A stretch of DNA of 64,000 nucleotides. It comes from Firmicutes bacterium CAG:95 (lineage in GTDB: Bacteria > Bacillota > Clostridia > Lachnospirales > Lachnospiraceae). Made by a program: the position numbers and the translations under genes. The DNA lies in contig FR902980.1 in assembly GCA_000438155.1 (NCBI GenBank), positions 1 to 64,000 on the forward strand. Reading direction: 5' to 3'. Below, one piece after another: positions 44,445-53,696 of this stretch (position 1 is the first letter of the stretch; each line of letters opens with the position of its first letter). The notes below the pieces were generated by a model that was not told where the DNA came from, did not search any database, and was given only the letters and a program-made list of their open reading frames with translations.

Positions 44445-46310
44445 ATGATACTTGAGAAAATTAAGAACGCAAATGATATTAAGAATATCCCTCCGGAAAG
44501 CTATGATGCTCTGGCAGAAGAAATCCGGGAGTTTTTAATTCAGAGTATTTCCAAAACAGGGGGACATCTGGCATCCAATTTGGGAGCGGTGGAGCTGACA
44601 ATGGCACTGCATCTGTTTTTGAATCTGCCGGAGGATAAGATTATCTGGGATGTAGGACATCAGTCTTATACCCATAAGCTTTTGACGGGAAGAAGGGAAG
44701 GCTTTGTAGAGCTTCGTAAATTCGGCGGTATGAGCGGTTTCCCGAAGACGAAAGAGAGTGACTGTGACTGCTTTAATACCGGACACAGCTCAACCTCGAT
44801 TTCCGCAGGCTTAGGTCTTGTGAAGGCCAGAGATTTAAAGGGTAAAAATAATACGGTTGTTGCCGTGATCGGGGATGGTTCCCTGACAGGAGGCATGGCA
44901 TATGAAGCATTGAATAATGCAGCAAAGCTGGAAACAAATTATATCATTGTCTTAAATGACAACAATATGTCCATTTCCGAAAATGTCGGTGGAATGTCCA
45001 AATACTTAAACAGTGTACGTACCGCAGATGGTTACCTGAACCTGCGTGACGGTGTCTATAATACCATTATGGATATGCCAAACGGGGATAAGGTTGCCAA
45101 CAAAATTCGCCGGTTTAAGAATATGTTTAAGCAGATGGTGGTTCCGGGAATGCTGTTTGAGGATATGGGAATCACGTACTTAGGACCGGTAGATGGGCAT
45201 GACATCAATGCGATGGTGCGCACCTTCCAGGAGGCAAGGAGAATCCGTAAGGCTGTGATTGTCCATGTCATTACCGAAAAGGGAAGGGGCTTTACACCGG
45301 CAGAGCGTCATCCGGCAAGATTTCATGGAACAGAGCCCTTTGACGTGGAAACCGGACTTCCGTTAAAAGCACGGACCAGCGCCAATTATACCGATGTTTT
45401 TTCAACGGTCATGTTAAAGCTGGCCTCCCGTGATGAGCGTGTGGTAGCCATTACGGCAGCCATGCCGGATGGAACCGGATTAAAGCGTTTCCGAAATGTC
45501 TATCCGGATCGGTTCTTTGATGTGGGAATTGCAGAAGAGCATGCCGTTACGTTCGCAGCAGGACTTGCAGCAGGAGGCATGAGACCGATTGTGGCGATAT
45601 ATTCCTCCTTCCTGCAAAGAGCCTATGACCAGATCCTGCATGATGTCTGTTTACAGAATCTGCCGGTGGTATTTGCCATTGACCGTGCCGGACTTGTGGG
45701 AAGTGACGGAGAGACGCATCAGGGTATTTTTGATCTGTCGTACTTATCCTCGATTCCGAATATGCACATTATGGCTCCAAAGAATAAATGGGAGCTTTCC
45801 GATATGATGAAATATGCCCTTGTTATGGATGCACCGGTGGCAGTCCGGTATCCGCGTGGAGAAGCATACTCCGGTTTAAAGGAATTCCGGGCACCGGTTG
45901 AGCTTGGAAAGGCAGAGCTTCTTTATGCAGAGGGAGAAGTATGTCTGCTTGCCGTCGGCAGCATGGTTGTCACAGCCCTTGCCGTCCGGGAACTGTTAAA
46001 GGAGTATGGCATTGACTGCAGTATTGTGAATGCACGGTTTGTAAAGCCGATTGATGAAAAGGCCGTGGAATGGGCTGCAAGAAATCACCGTATGGTGGTT
46101 ACCATGGAAGAGAATGTGTCAAGCGGCGGCTTTGGCGAGAAGGTGCGGGAGTACTTTGATACACTGGAAACCGAAAGCGTGCTGATGAATGTGGCACTTC
46201 CTGATGATTATGTGGAACATGGAAATGTGGATCTGCTCAAGCATGAGACCGGAATTGATGCCGAATCCATTACCTCGAGAATACGGAAAGAGATGGTTGA
46301 TCTTTTATGA
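44445..46310 (+). CDS. dxs: 1-deoxy-D-xylulose-5-phosphate synthase
   Basis: A 621-residue thiamine diphosphate enzyme making DXP from pyruvate and glyceraldehyde 3-phosphate, first step of the MEP isoprenoid route. The cofactor site is IGDGSLTGGMAYEALNNA near residue 145; the His region is WDVGHQSYTHKLLTGR. The transketolase pyrimidine domain has VGIAEEHAVTFAAGLAAGG. It overlaps tlyA by 4 bases. Confidence 0.97.
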   Translation: MILEKIKNANDIKNIPPESYDALAEEIREFLIQSISKTGGHLASNLGAVELTMALHLFLNLPEDKIIWDVGHQSYTHKLLTGRREGFVELRKFGGMSGFPKTKESDCDCFNTGHSSTSISAGLGLVKARDLKGKNNTVVAVIGDGSLTGGMAYEALNNAAKLETNYIIVLNDNNMSISENVGGMSKYLNSVRTADGYLNLRDGVYNTIMDMPNGDKVANKIRRFKNMFKQMVVPGMLFEDMGITYLGPVDGHDINAMVRTFQEARRIRKAVIVHVITEKGRGFTPAERHPARFHGTEPFDVETGLPLKARTSANYTDVFSTVMLKLASRDERVVAITAAMPDGTGLKRFRNVYPDRFFDVGIAEEHAVTFAAGLAAGGMRPIVAIYSSFLQRAYDQILHDVCLQNLPVVFAIDRAGLVGSDGETHQGIFDLSYLSSIPNMHIMAPKNKWELSDMMKYALVMDAPVAVRYPRGEAYSGLKEFRAPVELGKAELLYAEGEVCLLAVGSMVVTALAVRELLKEYGIDCSIVNARFVKPIDEKAVEWAARNHRMVVTMEENVSSGGFGEKVREYFDTLETESVLMNVALPDDYVEHGNVDLLKHETGIDAESITSRIRKEMVDLL

Positions 46311-47134
46311 AAGAACGGCTGGATGTGCTTCTGGTAAAAAAGGGACTGGCTCCTTCAAGGGAAAAGGCGAAGGCAGTTATTATGGCCGGAAGCGTCTATG
46401 TGGATGGACAAAAGGAAGACAAGGCAGGCTCTGTCTTTGACGAAGAAAGCGCACAGATTGAGGTGAGAGGACATGCACTGCCCTATGTGAGCCGGGGAGG
46501 CCTGAAGCTTGAAAAGGCACTTAAGGTTTTTCCGATCACGTTAACCGATAAGATCTGTATGGATATCGGAGCATCTACCGGAGGCTTTACCGATTGTATG
46601 TTACAGAATGGAGCCGCAAAGGTATATTCTGTGGATGTGGGCTACGGACAGCTTGACTGGAAATTACGTCAGGATGATCGGGTTGTCTGTATGGAAAAGA
46701 CCAATTTCCGCTATATGACGCCGGAGAATATTCCGGATGTGCTTGATTTTGCATCGGTCGATGTGTCTTTTATTTCCCTGGATAAGATTCTGACGCCTGC
46801 GTATGCGTTATTAAAGGAGCAGGGAGAAATGGTGGCACTTATTAAGCCACAGTTTGAAGCCGGAAGGGAAAAGGTTGGCAAGAAAGGCGTTGTCCGGGAT
46901 CCGAAGGTGCATGAGGAAGTAATTTCCAGGATTGTCCGTCATGCAGATGAGGTTTCGTTTGAGGTGTTGGATCTGTCTTATTCTCCGATCCGCGGACCGG
47001 AAGGAAACATTGAGTATCTCATTCATCTGAGGAAGAATCCGGAGCGGACTGTTTATCCGGATATTCCGGCAGTTTTTGAAAAGAAAATCAAAGAAATTGT
47101 GGAAGAAGCACATCAAGAGTTGGAGAAACCGTGA
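46307..47134 (+). CDS. tlyA: TlyA family rRNA 2'-O-methyltransferase (YqxC)
   Basis: A 275-residue protein with an N-terminal S4 RNA-binding domain (RLDVLLVKKGLAPSREKAKA) and an FtsJ-type methyltransferase domain with the SAM site MDIGASTGGFTDCMLQ near residue 87. Relatives methylate ribose in 16S and 23S rRNA; the exact site here is not known. The position dxs-tlyA-nadK-argR-recN is conserved in Firmicutes. It overlaps both neighbours by 4 bases. Confidence 0.94.
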   Translation: MKERLDVLLVKKGLAPSREKAKAVIMAGSVYVDGQKEDKAGSVFDEESAQIEVRGHALPYVSRGGLKLEKALKVFPITLTDKICMDIGASTGGFTDCMLQNGAAKVYSVDVGYGQLDWKLRQDDRVVCMEKTNFRYMTPENIPDVLDFASVDVSFISLDKILTPAYALLKEQGEMVALIKPQFEAGREKVGKKGVVRDPKVHEEVISRIVRHADEVSFEVLDLSYSPIRGPEGNIEYLIHLRKNPERTVYPDIPAVFEKKIKEIVEEAHQELEKP

Positions 47135-47988
47135 AAAACTTTATTATAATTACAAATCGGACAAAGGATAAAGAGCTGCAGGTAACGAACCGGATCCGGG
47201 ATTATCTGACTGCACACGGGGCAGAATGTATCGTGGAAGAAGAGCTCCCCGAGGAAGGAAGCGGCTATACAGAAGCCGGATGTGTTCCGGAGAATACCGA
47301 ATGCGCCATTGTGTTAGGCGGAGATGGAACGATGCTGCAGGCTGCAATTGATCTGATTGATACGGAGATTCCGCTTGTCGGAATTAACCTTGGGACTCTT
47401 GGGTTTCTTTCGGAGGTCAACCGGAATGATCTGGAAACATCTCTTGACCAGCTGCTTTCAGATCACTTTGAAATCGAACAGCGGATGATGCTTTCGGGCT
47501 CGGTCTATTCCGGAACGAAGCAGAAGGAAACCTTTCAGGCATTGAATGATATTGTTATTACAAGAAGAGGATCCCTACAGATCAATTCTTATAATATTTT
47601 CGTAAATGAAAAGCATCTGCACTGTTATCATGCAGATGGAATTCTTGTTGCTACACCGACCGGATCTACCGGCTATAACTTATCGGCAGGTGGACCGATT
47701 GTGAATCCCTGTGCAAGGCTGATGGTACTTACACCGATCTGCCCGCATTCCATGCAGAACCGGAGTATTGTATTTTCCGCAGAGGATCAGATCCGGATTG
47801 AAGTGGAGGAACGCAGGGAACCGGTTCCAGCAGGCGGAATTGAAGTAATTTTTGATGGGGGACACCAGATTACACTCAATGCAGGAGACCGGGTGGAAAT
47901 TGTACATTCTGAGAAAACGACAGGAATTATTAAGCTGCATAAGGAAAGCTTTCTTGAAATATTAAATAAAAAATTGGGTGAATCCTAG
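47131..47988 (+). CDS. nadK: NAD kinase
   Basis: A 285-residue kinase making NADP from NAD. It begins with GTG 47131. The signatures are LGGDGTMLQA near residue 67, NLGTLGFLSEV near 88, and TPTGSTGYNLSAGGPIV near 175. The stop is 13 bases before argR. Confidence 0.96.
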   Translation: MKNFIIITNRTKDKELQVTNRIRDYLTAHGAECIVEEELPEEGSGYTEAGCVPENTECAIVLGGDGTMLQAAIDLIDTEIPLVGINLGTLGFLSEVNRNDLETSLDQLLSDHFEIEQRMMLSGSVYSGTKQKETFQALNDIVITRRGSLQINSYNIFVNEKHLHCYHADGILVATPTGSTGYNLSAGGPIVNPCARLMVLTPICPHSMQNRSIVFSAEDQIRIEVEERREPVPAGGIEVIFDGGHQITLNAGDRVEIVHSEKTTGIIKLHKESFLEILNKKLGES

Positions 47989-48001
47989 AAAGGTACGGGG
48001 T

Positions 48002-48454
48002 ATGAAGAAAAACAGACATCAGAAACTGAAGGAGCTGGTGGAGCAGTATGAGATTGAGACACAGGATGAGCTGGCAGAGAAGCTGAAGGAAGCCGGTTTT
48101 GACGTGACACAGGCAACTGTATCAAGAGATATCCGGGAGCTGAAGCTTACGAAGGTTCCGACTGGTAATGGCAGGCAGAAATACACAATTCTGGTACATA
48201 GCGATCATTACTTAAGTGATAAGTACATCCGGGTATTGAAGGATGGGTATGTTTCCATGGATGTTGCGCAGAATATTCTTGTGGTGAAAACGGTATCCGG
48301 CATGGCTATGGCCGTTGCGGCAGCCATTGATGCCATAAAGCTTAAGGAGATCGTCGGCTGTATCGCAGGTGATGATACGATTATGCTGGTGCTTCACAGT
48401 GAAGCGGACGCGATAAAGACCATGGAGAATATCAAAGAGGCCATGGAGAGTTAA
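48002..48454 (+). CDS. argR: Arginine repressor ArgR
   Basis: A 150-residue arginine-dependent regulator. ATG 48002 has GAAAGG 8 bases upstream; an in-frame GTG at 47978 overlaps nadK and is less likely. The winged helix contains QDELAEKLKEAGFDVTQATV and SRDIRELKL. The C-terminal oligomerisation and arginine-binding domain ends in IVGCIAGDDTIMLVLHS. Its place before recN is conserved and probably reflects transcription, not function. Confidence 0.95.
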   Translation: MKKNRHQKLKELVEQYEIETQDELAEKLKEAGFDVTQATVSRDIRELKLTKVPTGNGRQKYTILVHSDHYLSDKYIRVLKDGYVSMDVAQNILVVKTVSGMAMAVAAAIDAIKLKEIVGCIAGDDTIMLVLHSEADAIKTMENIKEAMES

Positions 48455-48503
48455 AATAAAACCTATTATGCGCTTTGAGAGAAGGAGCATAGGAGGAAAA
48501 GCA

Positions 48504-50195
48504 ATGCTTGAAAATCTACACGTAAAAAATCTGGCACTGATTGATGAACAGGAAATTACCTTTACGAGAGGGTTAAACATTCTCACAGGTGAAACTGGTG
48601 CCGGTAAATCCATTGTACTGGGATCCATTCATCTGGCTCTCGGTGCAAAGGCAGACAAGGACAGCATCCGGAGCGGGGCAGATTATGCTCTCATTGAACT
48701 GGTGTTTTCCTTGAATGATATTCAGAAAAAGCAGATGGAAGAAATGGAGATTCCTTTAGAGGAGGATGGGACGCTGCTTTTACAACGGAAGATTATGCCG
48801 GGCAAGAGTATCTGCCGGATCAATGGAGAAACGGTGAGTGTCAGTCAGTTAAAGGAGCTTTCCGGGTGTCTCATGGACATGTATGGTCAGCATGAGCATC
48901 AGACACTGCTAAAGCCGTTAGCCTATGGAAAAATGCTGGATCAGTATATTGGATCAAAGGCTCTTGAGTGTAAGGAAGCACTTAAGGAGGAATTGCGGCA
49001 GTATCAGGAGCTGAAACAGCAGCTTGATGAACAGGATATGGATGAAGAGATGCGGAAACGGCAGGCAGATCTTCTTTCCTTTGAAGTAAATGAGATTGAA
49101 GCAGCTTCCCTGCAAAAGGGTGAGGATGAAGAACTGGAAAAGCAGTATCAGAAGCTCGTTCATGCAATGCGCATACAGGAGGCTGTGACAGGTGCCTATG
49201 CCATGACCGGTTACGAGGAGGAAGAAAGTGCCGGCAATGTGCTGGGGCGGGCAATGCGGGAGCTTAAGAGTGTACAGAAGCTGGATGAGGAGCTGGATGT
49301 CCTTGGTGGACAGTTAACCGAGATTGACAGCCTGCTCAATGATTTTAACCGTGCTCTTTCCGAATACAGTGACAGCCTGAATTTCGAAGAAGAAGAGTTC
49401 GCAGCAGTGGAAGAACGTCTGAATCTCATCAATCATCTGAAAAGCAAATATGGAAACACCGTTGCCGATATTCTTACTTCTTATGAGCAGAAGCAGGAAA
49501 AGCTCGAACAGCTTGGCAATTATGAATTATATTTAGAACAGTTAAAGAAGCAGATTGAAGATAAGAAACAGCATATTCTGGAAATTTGTAAAATACTTTC
49601 CGGATTACGGAAGGAAGCAGCAGAACCGTTAAGCAGGAAGCTGAAGGCAGCAATGATTGATCTTAATTTTATCGATGTGCAGTTTGACATCGAGGTAACC
49701 TCCGATCAGGATCATTTTCATGCAGATGGATATGATAAGATTGAGTTCCTGATTTCCGTAAATCCGGGGGAAGCCATGCGGCCGATCTGGCAGGTGGCAA
49801 GCGGCGGTGAATTATCACGGATCATGCTTGCCTTTAAAACTGTATTTGCAGATAAAGAGGATACCGCAACCTTGATTTTTGATGAAATTGACACCGGAAT
49901 CAGCGGTAAAACGGCATGGAAGGTTTCTGAAAAAATGGGACAGCTTTCCAGGGACAAACAGATCATCTGTATCACCCATCTGCCACAGATTGCAGCCATG
50001 GCAGATACGCATTTTCTGATTGAAAAATCCGTAAAAGAAAACAGGACGGTTACCGATCTTACGAAGCTTTCCGAAGAAGGTTCTTTACGGGAGCTTGCAC
50101 GTCTCTTAGGCAGTGAAGAGGTGAGTGAAGCTGCGATCTCCAATGCGAAGGAGATGAAGATAACAGCACAGAAGGCCAAAGAACAGACAACATAA
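48504..50195 (+). CDS. recN: DNA repair protein RecN
   Basis: A 563-residue SMC-like ATPase for double-strand break repair. ATG 48504 is 7 bases after AGGAGG. Walker A is GETGAGKSIVLGSI near residue 30; long coiled coils flank the middle. The ABC signature is VASGGELSRIMLAFK and Walker B FDEIDTGISG near 470. The transcript ends at the hairpin at 50243. Confidence 0.96.
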   Translation: MLENLHVKNLALIDEQEITFTRGLNILTGETGAGKSIVLGSIHLALGAKADKDSIRSGADYALIELVFSLNDIQKKQMEEMEIPLEEDGTLLLQRKIMPGKSICRINGETVSVSQLKELSGCLMDMYGQHEHQTLLKPLAYGKMLDQYIGSKALECKEALKEELRQYQELKQQLDEQDMDEEMRKRQADLLSFEVNEIEAASLQKGEDEELEKQYQKLVHAMRIQEAVTGAYAMTGYEEEESAGNVLGRAMRELKSVQKLDEELDVLGGQLTEIDSLLNDFNRALSEYSDSLNFEEEEFAAVEERLNLINHLKSKYGNTVADILTSYEQKQEKLEQLGNYELYLEQLKKQIEDKKQHILEICKILSGLRKEAAEPLSRKLKAAMIDLNFIDVQFDIEVTSDQDHFHADGYDKIEFLISVNPGEAMRPIWQVASGGELSRIMLAFKTVFADKEDTATLIFDEIDTGISGKTAWKVSEKMGQLSRDKQIICITHLPQIAAMADTHFLIEKSVKENRTVTDLTKLSEEGSLRELARLLGSEEVSEAAISNAKEMKITAQKAKEQTT

Positions 50196-50242
50196 TTGGA
50201 AGGATTTGTCCGTGTAAAAACAGAATAACCGAACATACTAAG

Positions 50243-50275
50243 AAAGAACACATTTCGTTTTGATGTGTTCTTTTA
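50243..50275 (+). terminator. Terminator after recN
   Basis: AAAGAACACAT (50243-50253) pairs with ATGTGTTCTTT (50263-50273), 11 pairs with a 9-base loop and T-run. Confidence 0.85.
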
Positions 50276-50284
50276 GTTTGCGCA

Positions 50285-50396
50285 GAACACTTAGTGAATC
50301 CGAGTCGAATGCGAAGGATGAACTTAGTGAGAGCCAGTCCGGAACACTTAATGAATGCAAGTGAAACGCAGCATGAGTTTAGTGAGAGGGACAAGC
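50285..50396 (+). repeat. Two tandem copies of a ~57-bp dispersed repeat upstream of spoIVB
   Basis: Copy 1 starts GAACACTTAGTGAAT at 50285 and copy 2 GAACACTTAATGAAT at 50342. Each ends near ACTTAGTGAGAG or GTTTAGTGAGAG, giving a 55-57 base period. Copy 2 is closest to the single copy at 19223-19278. The array lies between the recN terminator and the spoIVB ribosome site and fills most of the 237-base gap. No sigma-G or sigma-A promoter for spoIVB was recognised in or after it. Confidence 0.7.
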
Positions 50397-50432
50397 AGGA
50401 GACGATTTGGAACAATGCGAAGGAGGCACCTT

Positions 50433-51764
50433 ATGCCGGACAATGATTTACAGATAGAAAACAGAATATACAGACTTCGGATCAGCAGATACCGGAGATT
50501 CCTCTTTCTGTTACTGGGAGCCGGAGTTCTGGCGGTATTGCTTACCGGTTATTTTTTGATCTGGAACCGGGTGCCGTCTACGATTATGATGAAAGCCGGA
50601 GTAGATCAGAAGCTGCAGTTGTATGTGCCGGTTTCGGGTGAGCTGTACAAGGAAGCGGTGGAGACAGGCGGAACCATTGGAAAACAGAAGAAATCAGAGG
50701 TGCAAGGAAGAAAAAGTCTGCAGATTGACCTTACGAAAACGGTGACATTAAAAGCAAAACAGGTGGACAGTTATCGTATGGATCTGAAGCTGTTTGGGGT
50801 AGTTCCTTTTAAGAATGTGAATGTTGAGGTGATTCCGGATGTGATGCTGAAGCCTGCGGGAATCCCGATCGGTATTTATGTGGAGACGAATGGAATTCTG
50901 GTGGTTGGCGTGGGAAGCTACGAGAACGAAACCGGGCAGCTGTGTGCACCTGCTAAAAATATTTTACAGGTTGGCGATTACATCCTTGAAATGAATGATG
51001 AAAAGGTGGAAAGCAAGGCGGAGCTGATTGATCGTGTGGCGCATTGTGAAGGGCAGCCGCTTGTTTTGAAAATCCGCAGGGGAGAAAATGAACTTCCGGT
51101 CCGCATCAGGCCGCAGGCCGACCAGGGCGGCGAATATAAGCTGGGCATCTGGGTAAGGGATAATGCACAGGGGGTCGGAACCATGACCTATGTGGATGAA
51201 CAGGGACATTTTGGCGCTTTGGGACACGGAATTAATGATGTGGATACAAGTACGCTCATGGATTTGGGAGAAGGAAAGCTGTATCACACGGAGATTATCG
51301 GGATCACCAGAGGGAGCAGCGGAAGTCCGGGAGAACTGACCGGATTTATTGAATATGATGACCGGAATGTCATGGGACGGATTTTGGAGAATACGGTACG
51401 GGGAATTTTCGGAGAATGTTCACCGGAAATTTTTATGGAAAATCCGAATGAATATATGGAGCTCTGCCTGAAACAGGACATTAAGAAAGGCCCGGCGCAG
51501 ATCATCTGCTCACTCGGAGGAGAGCTTAAACAATACGACATTGAAATTCTGGACATCAACCTTGAAAATGATAATGTAAATCGTGGAATTGTCCTGCAGG
51601 TAACCGATAAAGAACTCCTTTCTGCCACCGGAGGAATTGTCCAGGGGATGAGCGGAAGTCCGATCATCCAGGACGGAAAACTGGTTGGCGCAGTCACCCA
51701 CGTACTTGTCCGCGATGCCGCAAAAGGATATGGAATTTTTATTGAGGAGATGCTGGAACATTAA
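50433..51764 (+). CDS. spoIVB: SpoIVB serine peptidase
   Basis: A 443-residue S55-family signalling protease secreted from the forespore to activate sigma-K processing. ATG 50433 is 6 bases after AAGGAGG. A membrane anchor lies at about 24-46 (FLFLLLGAGVLAVLLTGYFL). A PDZ domain is at about 150-245. The catalytic His is in FGALGHGINDVDTST and the Ser in GMSGSPIIQDGKLVGA (Ser407/409). In B. subtilis spo0A is next; here a carboxypeptidase gene with its own promoter intervenes. Confidence 0.95.
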   Translation: MPDNDLQIENRIYRLRISRYRRFLFLLLGAGVLAVLLTGYFLIWNRVPSTIMMKAGVDQKLQLYVPVSGELYKEAVETGGTIGKQKKSEVQGRKSLQIDLTKTVTLKAKQVDSYRMDLKLFGVVPFKNVNVEVIPDVMLKPAGIPIGIYVETNGILVVGVGSYENETGQLCAPAKNILQVGDYILEMNDEKVESKAELIDRVAHCEGQPLVLKIRRGENELPVRIRPQADQGGEYKLGIWVRDNAQGVGTMTYVDEQGHFGALGHGINDVDTSTLMDLGEGKLYHTEIIGITRGSSGSPGELTGFIEYDDRNVMGRILENTVRGIFGECSPEIFMENPNEYMELCLKQDIKKGPAQIICSLGGELKQYDIEILDINLENDNVNRGIVLQVTDKELLSATGGIVQGMSGSPIIQDGKLVGAVTHVLVRDAAKGYGIFIEEMLEH

Positions 51765-51777
51765 ATTAAAAAGCAGA

Positions 51778-51806
51778 TTGGAAAATGTTCGTGTTAAAGA
51801 TATAAT
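51778..51806 (+). promoter_or_regulatory. Promoter of the LD-carboxypeptidase gene
   Basis: TTGGAA (51778-51783), 17 bases and TATAAT (51801-51806), about 40 bases before the start. It makes the gene independent of spoIVB. Confidence 0.7.
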
Positions 51807-51844
51807 GAGTATAAATAAACTAAGACATACTAAGGAGAAGTAAA

Positions 51845-52996
51845 ATGCGATACCCGGAATTTTTGAAAGAACATGGAACCATCGGTTTTGTGGCACCTTC
51901 TTTTGGATGTGCCATTGAACCGTACCGTACCTGCTTTGACAGTGCCTTGCAGAAGTTTCACGATCGTGGATTTGCTACGGAGACTGGACCGAACTGTTAC
52001 GAAGGAAGCGGTATCGGAATCAGCAATACTCCGCAGAAGTGCGCTGAAGAACTGGTGGAGTATTATGAGAAAAAGAGTAATGATATTCTGATTTCCTGCG
52101 GCGGCGGGGAATTGATGTGTACCATTCTGCCTTATATGGATTTTGAACGGGTGAGAAGGGCAGATCCCAAGTGGTATATGGGATATTCCGACAACACGAA
52201 CTTTACCTTTTTATTGACAACGCTCTGTGATGTGGCTGCACTGTACGGACCCTGCGCGGCTTCTTTCGGTATGGAACCGTATCATGAAAGTCTGGAGGAT
52301 GCCCTTGCCATTTTGCAGGGAAAGAAACAGGAGGTTCACGGTTATCCTCTTTGGGAAAAGGAGAAAAACAAGGACGAAGAACATCCCCTGCTTCCCTATC
52401 ACTGTACGGAGCCTTCCGCTCTCCGTGGATACGATATTCCCGAAGTGAAGGGCATGGATCTTTCAGATCATGCTGGATCGGGAAGAAAAAGTATTATTTC
52501 ACCAGAAAAAATATCAGATGAGAATTTGGCACAAAAAAATGCAGTAATAGGAAAATATGAAGAAACCGATCACATCAGAATGAAAGGACGGCTCCTGGGA
52601 GGCTGCATGGACTGCCTTCAGAATCTGATCGGTACTCCATATGACAGGGTAAAGGCATTTAATGAAGCCTATGGGAAGGATGGAATCATCTGGTTCCTCG
52701 AATCCTGTGACCTCAATGTGTTTGATATCCGGCGAGCCATGTGGCAGATGGATCAGGCGGGCTGGTTTTCGAATACGGCCGGTTTTCTGATCGGACGCCC
52801 GCTGTGCTACGGGGAAGAAATGATGGGTATGGACCAGTATCGAGCCATTTTATCCACCGCAGAAAAGTACAAGGTTCCGGTCATCATGGATGCGGATCTG
52901 GGGCACTTGCCGCCTGCCATGCCAATTGTGAATGGGGCATTGGCAGAAATTACCTATGAAGAAAAGCAGCTTTCTATCCGCTATGAATACAAATAA
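51845..52996 (+). CDS. S66-family LD-carboxypeptidase-like protein
   Basis: A 383-residue serine peptidase of family S66 (LdcA / MccF type), which removes terminal D-alanine from muropeptides or cleaves related amides. The nucleophile Ser is in YMGYSDNTNFTF near residue 120, the catalytic Glu in WFLESCDLNVF and the His in DADLGHLPPAMPIVNG. There is no signal peptide, so it is cytosolic as in cell-wall recycling enzymes. Residues about 200-237 are an inserted hydrophilic stretch whose DNA (about 52470-52570) is clearly more AT-rich than the flanks. AAGGAG precedes the ATG. Confidence 0.88.
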   Translation: MRYPEFLKEHGTIGFVAPSFGCAIEPYRTCFDSALQKFHDRGFATETGPNCYEGSGIGISNTPQKCAEELVEYYEKKSNDILISCGGGELMCTILPYMDFERVRRADPKWYMGYSDNTNFTFLLTTLCDVAALYGPCAASFGMEPYHESLEDALAILQGKKQEVHGYPLWEKEKNKDEEHPLLPYHCTEPSALRGYDIPEVKGMDLSDHAGSGRKSIISPEKISDENLAQKNAVIGKYEETDHIRMKGRLLGGCMDCLQNLIGTPYDRVKAFNEAYGKDGIIWFLESCDLNVFDIRRAMWQMDQAGWFSNTAGFLIGRPLCYGEEMMGMDQYRAILSTAEKYKVPVIMDADLGHLPPAMPIVNGALAEITYEEKQLSIRYEYK

Positions 52997-53023
52997 CGAA
53001 GAAAACCGTGCGATAACTTACAG

Positions 53024-53052
53024 TTGCACTCAAAAATCCTGTTTCCTATAAT
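53024..53052 (+). promoter_or_regulatory. Promoter of the receiver-less spo0A-like gene
   Basis: TTGCAC (53024-53029), 17 bases and TATAAT (53047-53052). This is a housekeeping-type promoter about 85 bases before the start. No sigma-H-like promoter and no clear Spo0A box (TGNCGAA) were seen in the gap. Confidence 0.7.
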
Positions 53053-53138
53053 GTTTTTATCGTGATTTGTCAGGGTTTGTGTGAACAGATGGAGAAATCC
53101 GTCAGGGAACTGCCTTAAAATGGAAAAAGGAGAATTTT

Positions 53139-53669
53139 ATGCAGCAAATTGAGTTATCAGCAGGAAAAGACACGGAAAGTGTCTATCAGCTCATTGGGAG
53201 TCTGATGCAGAACAACAGAGAATTTCAGGTGGTCATTACCGTACCGTCCATAAGGGGAGAAGAGGAGAATACTCTGGATTTACAGAAAATCAATGCTGTT
53301 GCAGCACCGGAAGAGAAGAATTATGATTTGGAGCAGGATGTAACGGATATGATCCATGAGATCGGCGTTCCGGCACATATTAAGGGCTATCAGTATCTGC
53401 GTGAAGCCATTATGATGTCTGTGGAGGATTCAGAAATGATGGGTTCCATTACGAAGATTCTGTATCCTACCATTGCCAAAAAGTACCGTACAACAGCAAG
53501 CCGTGTGGAACGGGCCATCCGTCATGCAATTGAAGTGGCATGGAACCGGGGCAGAATGGAAACCCTGGATGACATGTTCGGATATACGATTAATACCGGG
53601 AAAGGAAAGCCGACGAATTCGGAGTTCATTGCACTCATTGCAGATAAAATCCGGCTGAAGTACCGTTGA
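53139..53669 (+). CDS. Spo0A effector-domain protein lacking the receiver domain
   Basis: A 176-residue protein. Residues about 66-176 match the Spo0A C-terminal DNA-binding domain almost throughout: [53 protein letters not shown] and [15 protein letters not shown]. Residues 1-65 are not a receiver. There is no acidic pocket, no phospho-acceptor Asp and no conserved Lys; instead there is a short segment with [19 protein letters not shown] and a strand [16 protein letters not shown] lies 9 bases before the ATG and no receiver remnant precedes it, so it is an intact short gene and not a truncation in progress. It occupies the usual spo0A locus downstream of spoIVB. DNA binding to Spo0A boxes and control independent of phosphorelay are inferred. 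Confidence 0.9.
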   Translation: MQQIELSAGKDTESVYQLIGSLMQNNREFQVVITVPSIRGEEENTLDLQKINAVAAPEEKNYDLEQDVTDMIHEIGVPAHIKGYQYLREAIMMSVEDSEMMGSITKILYPTIAKKYRTTASRVERAIRHAIEVAWNRGRMETLDDMFGYTINTGKGKPTNSEFIALIADKIRLKYR

Positions 53670-53696
53670 AATATTTTATACTGTTCTGTTTTTTCT

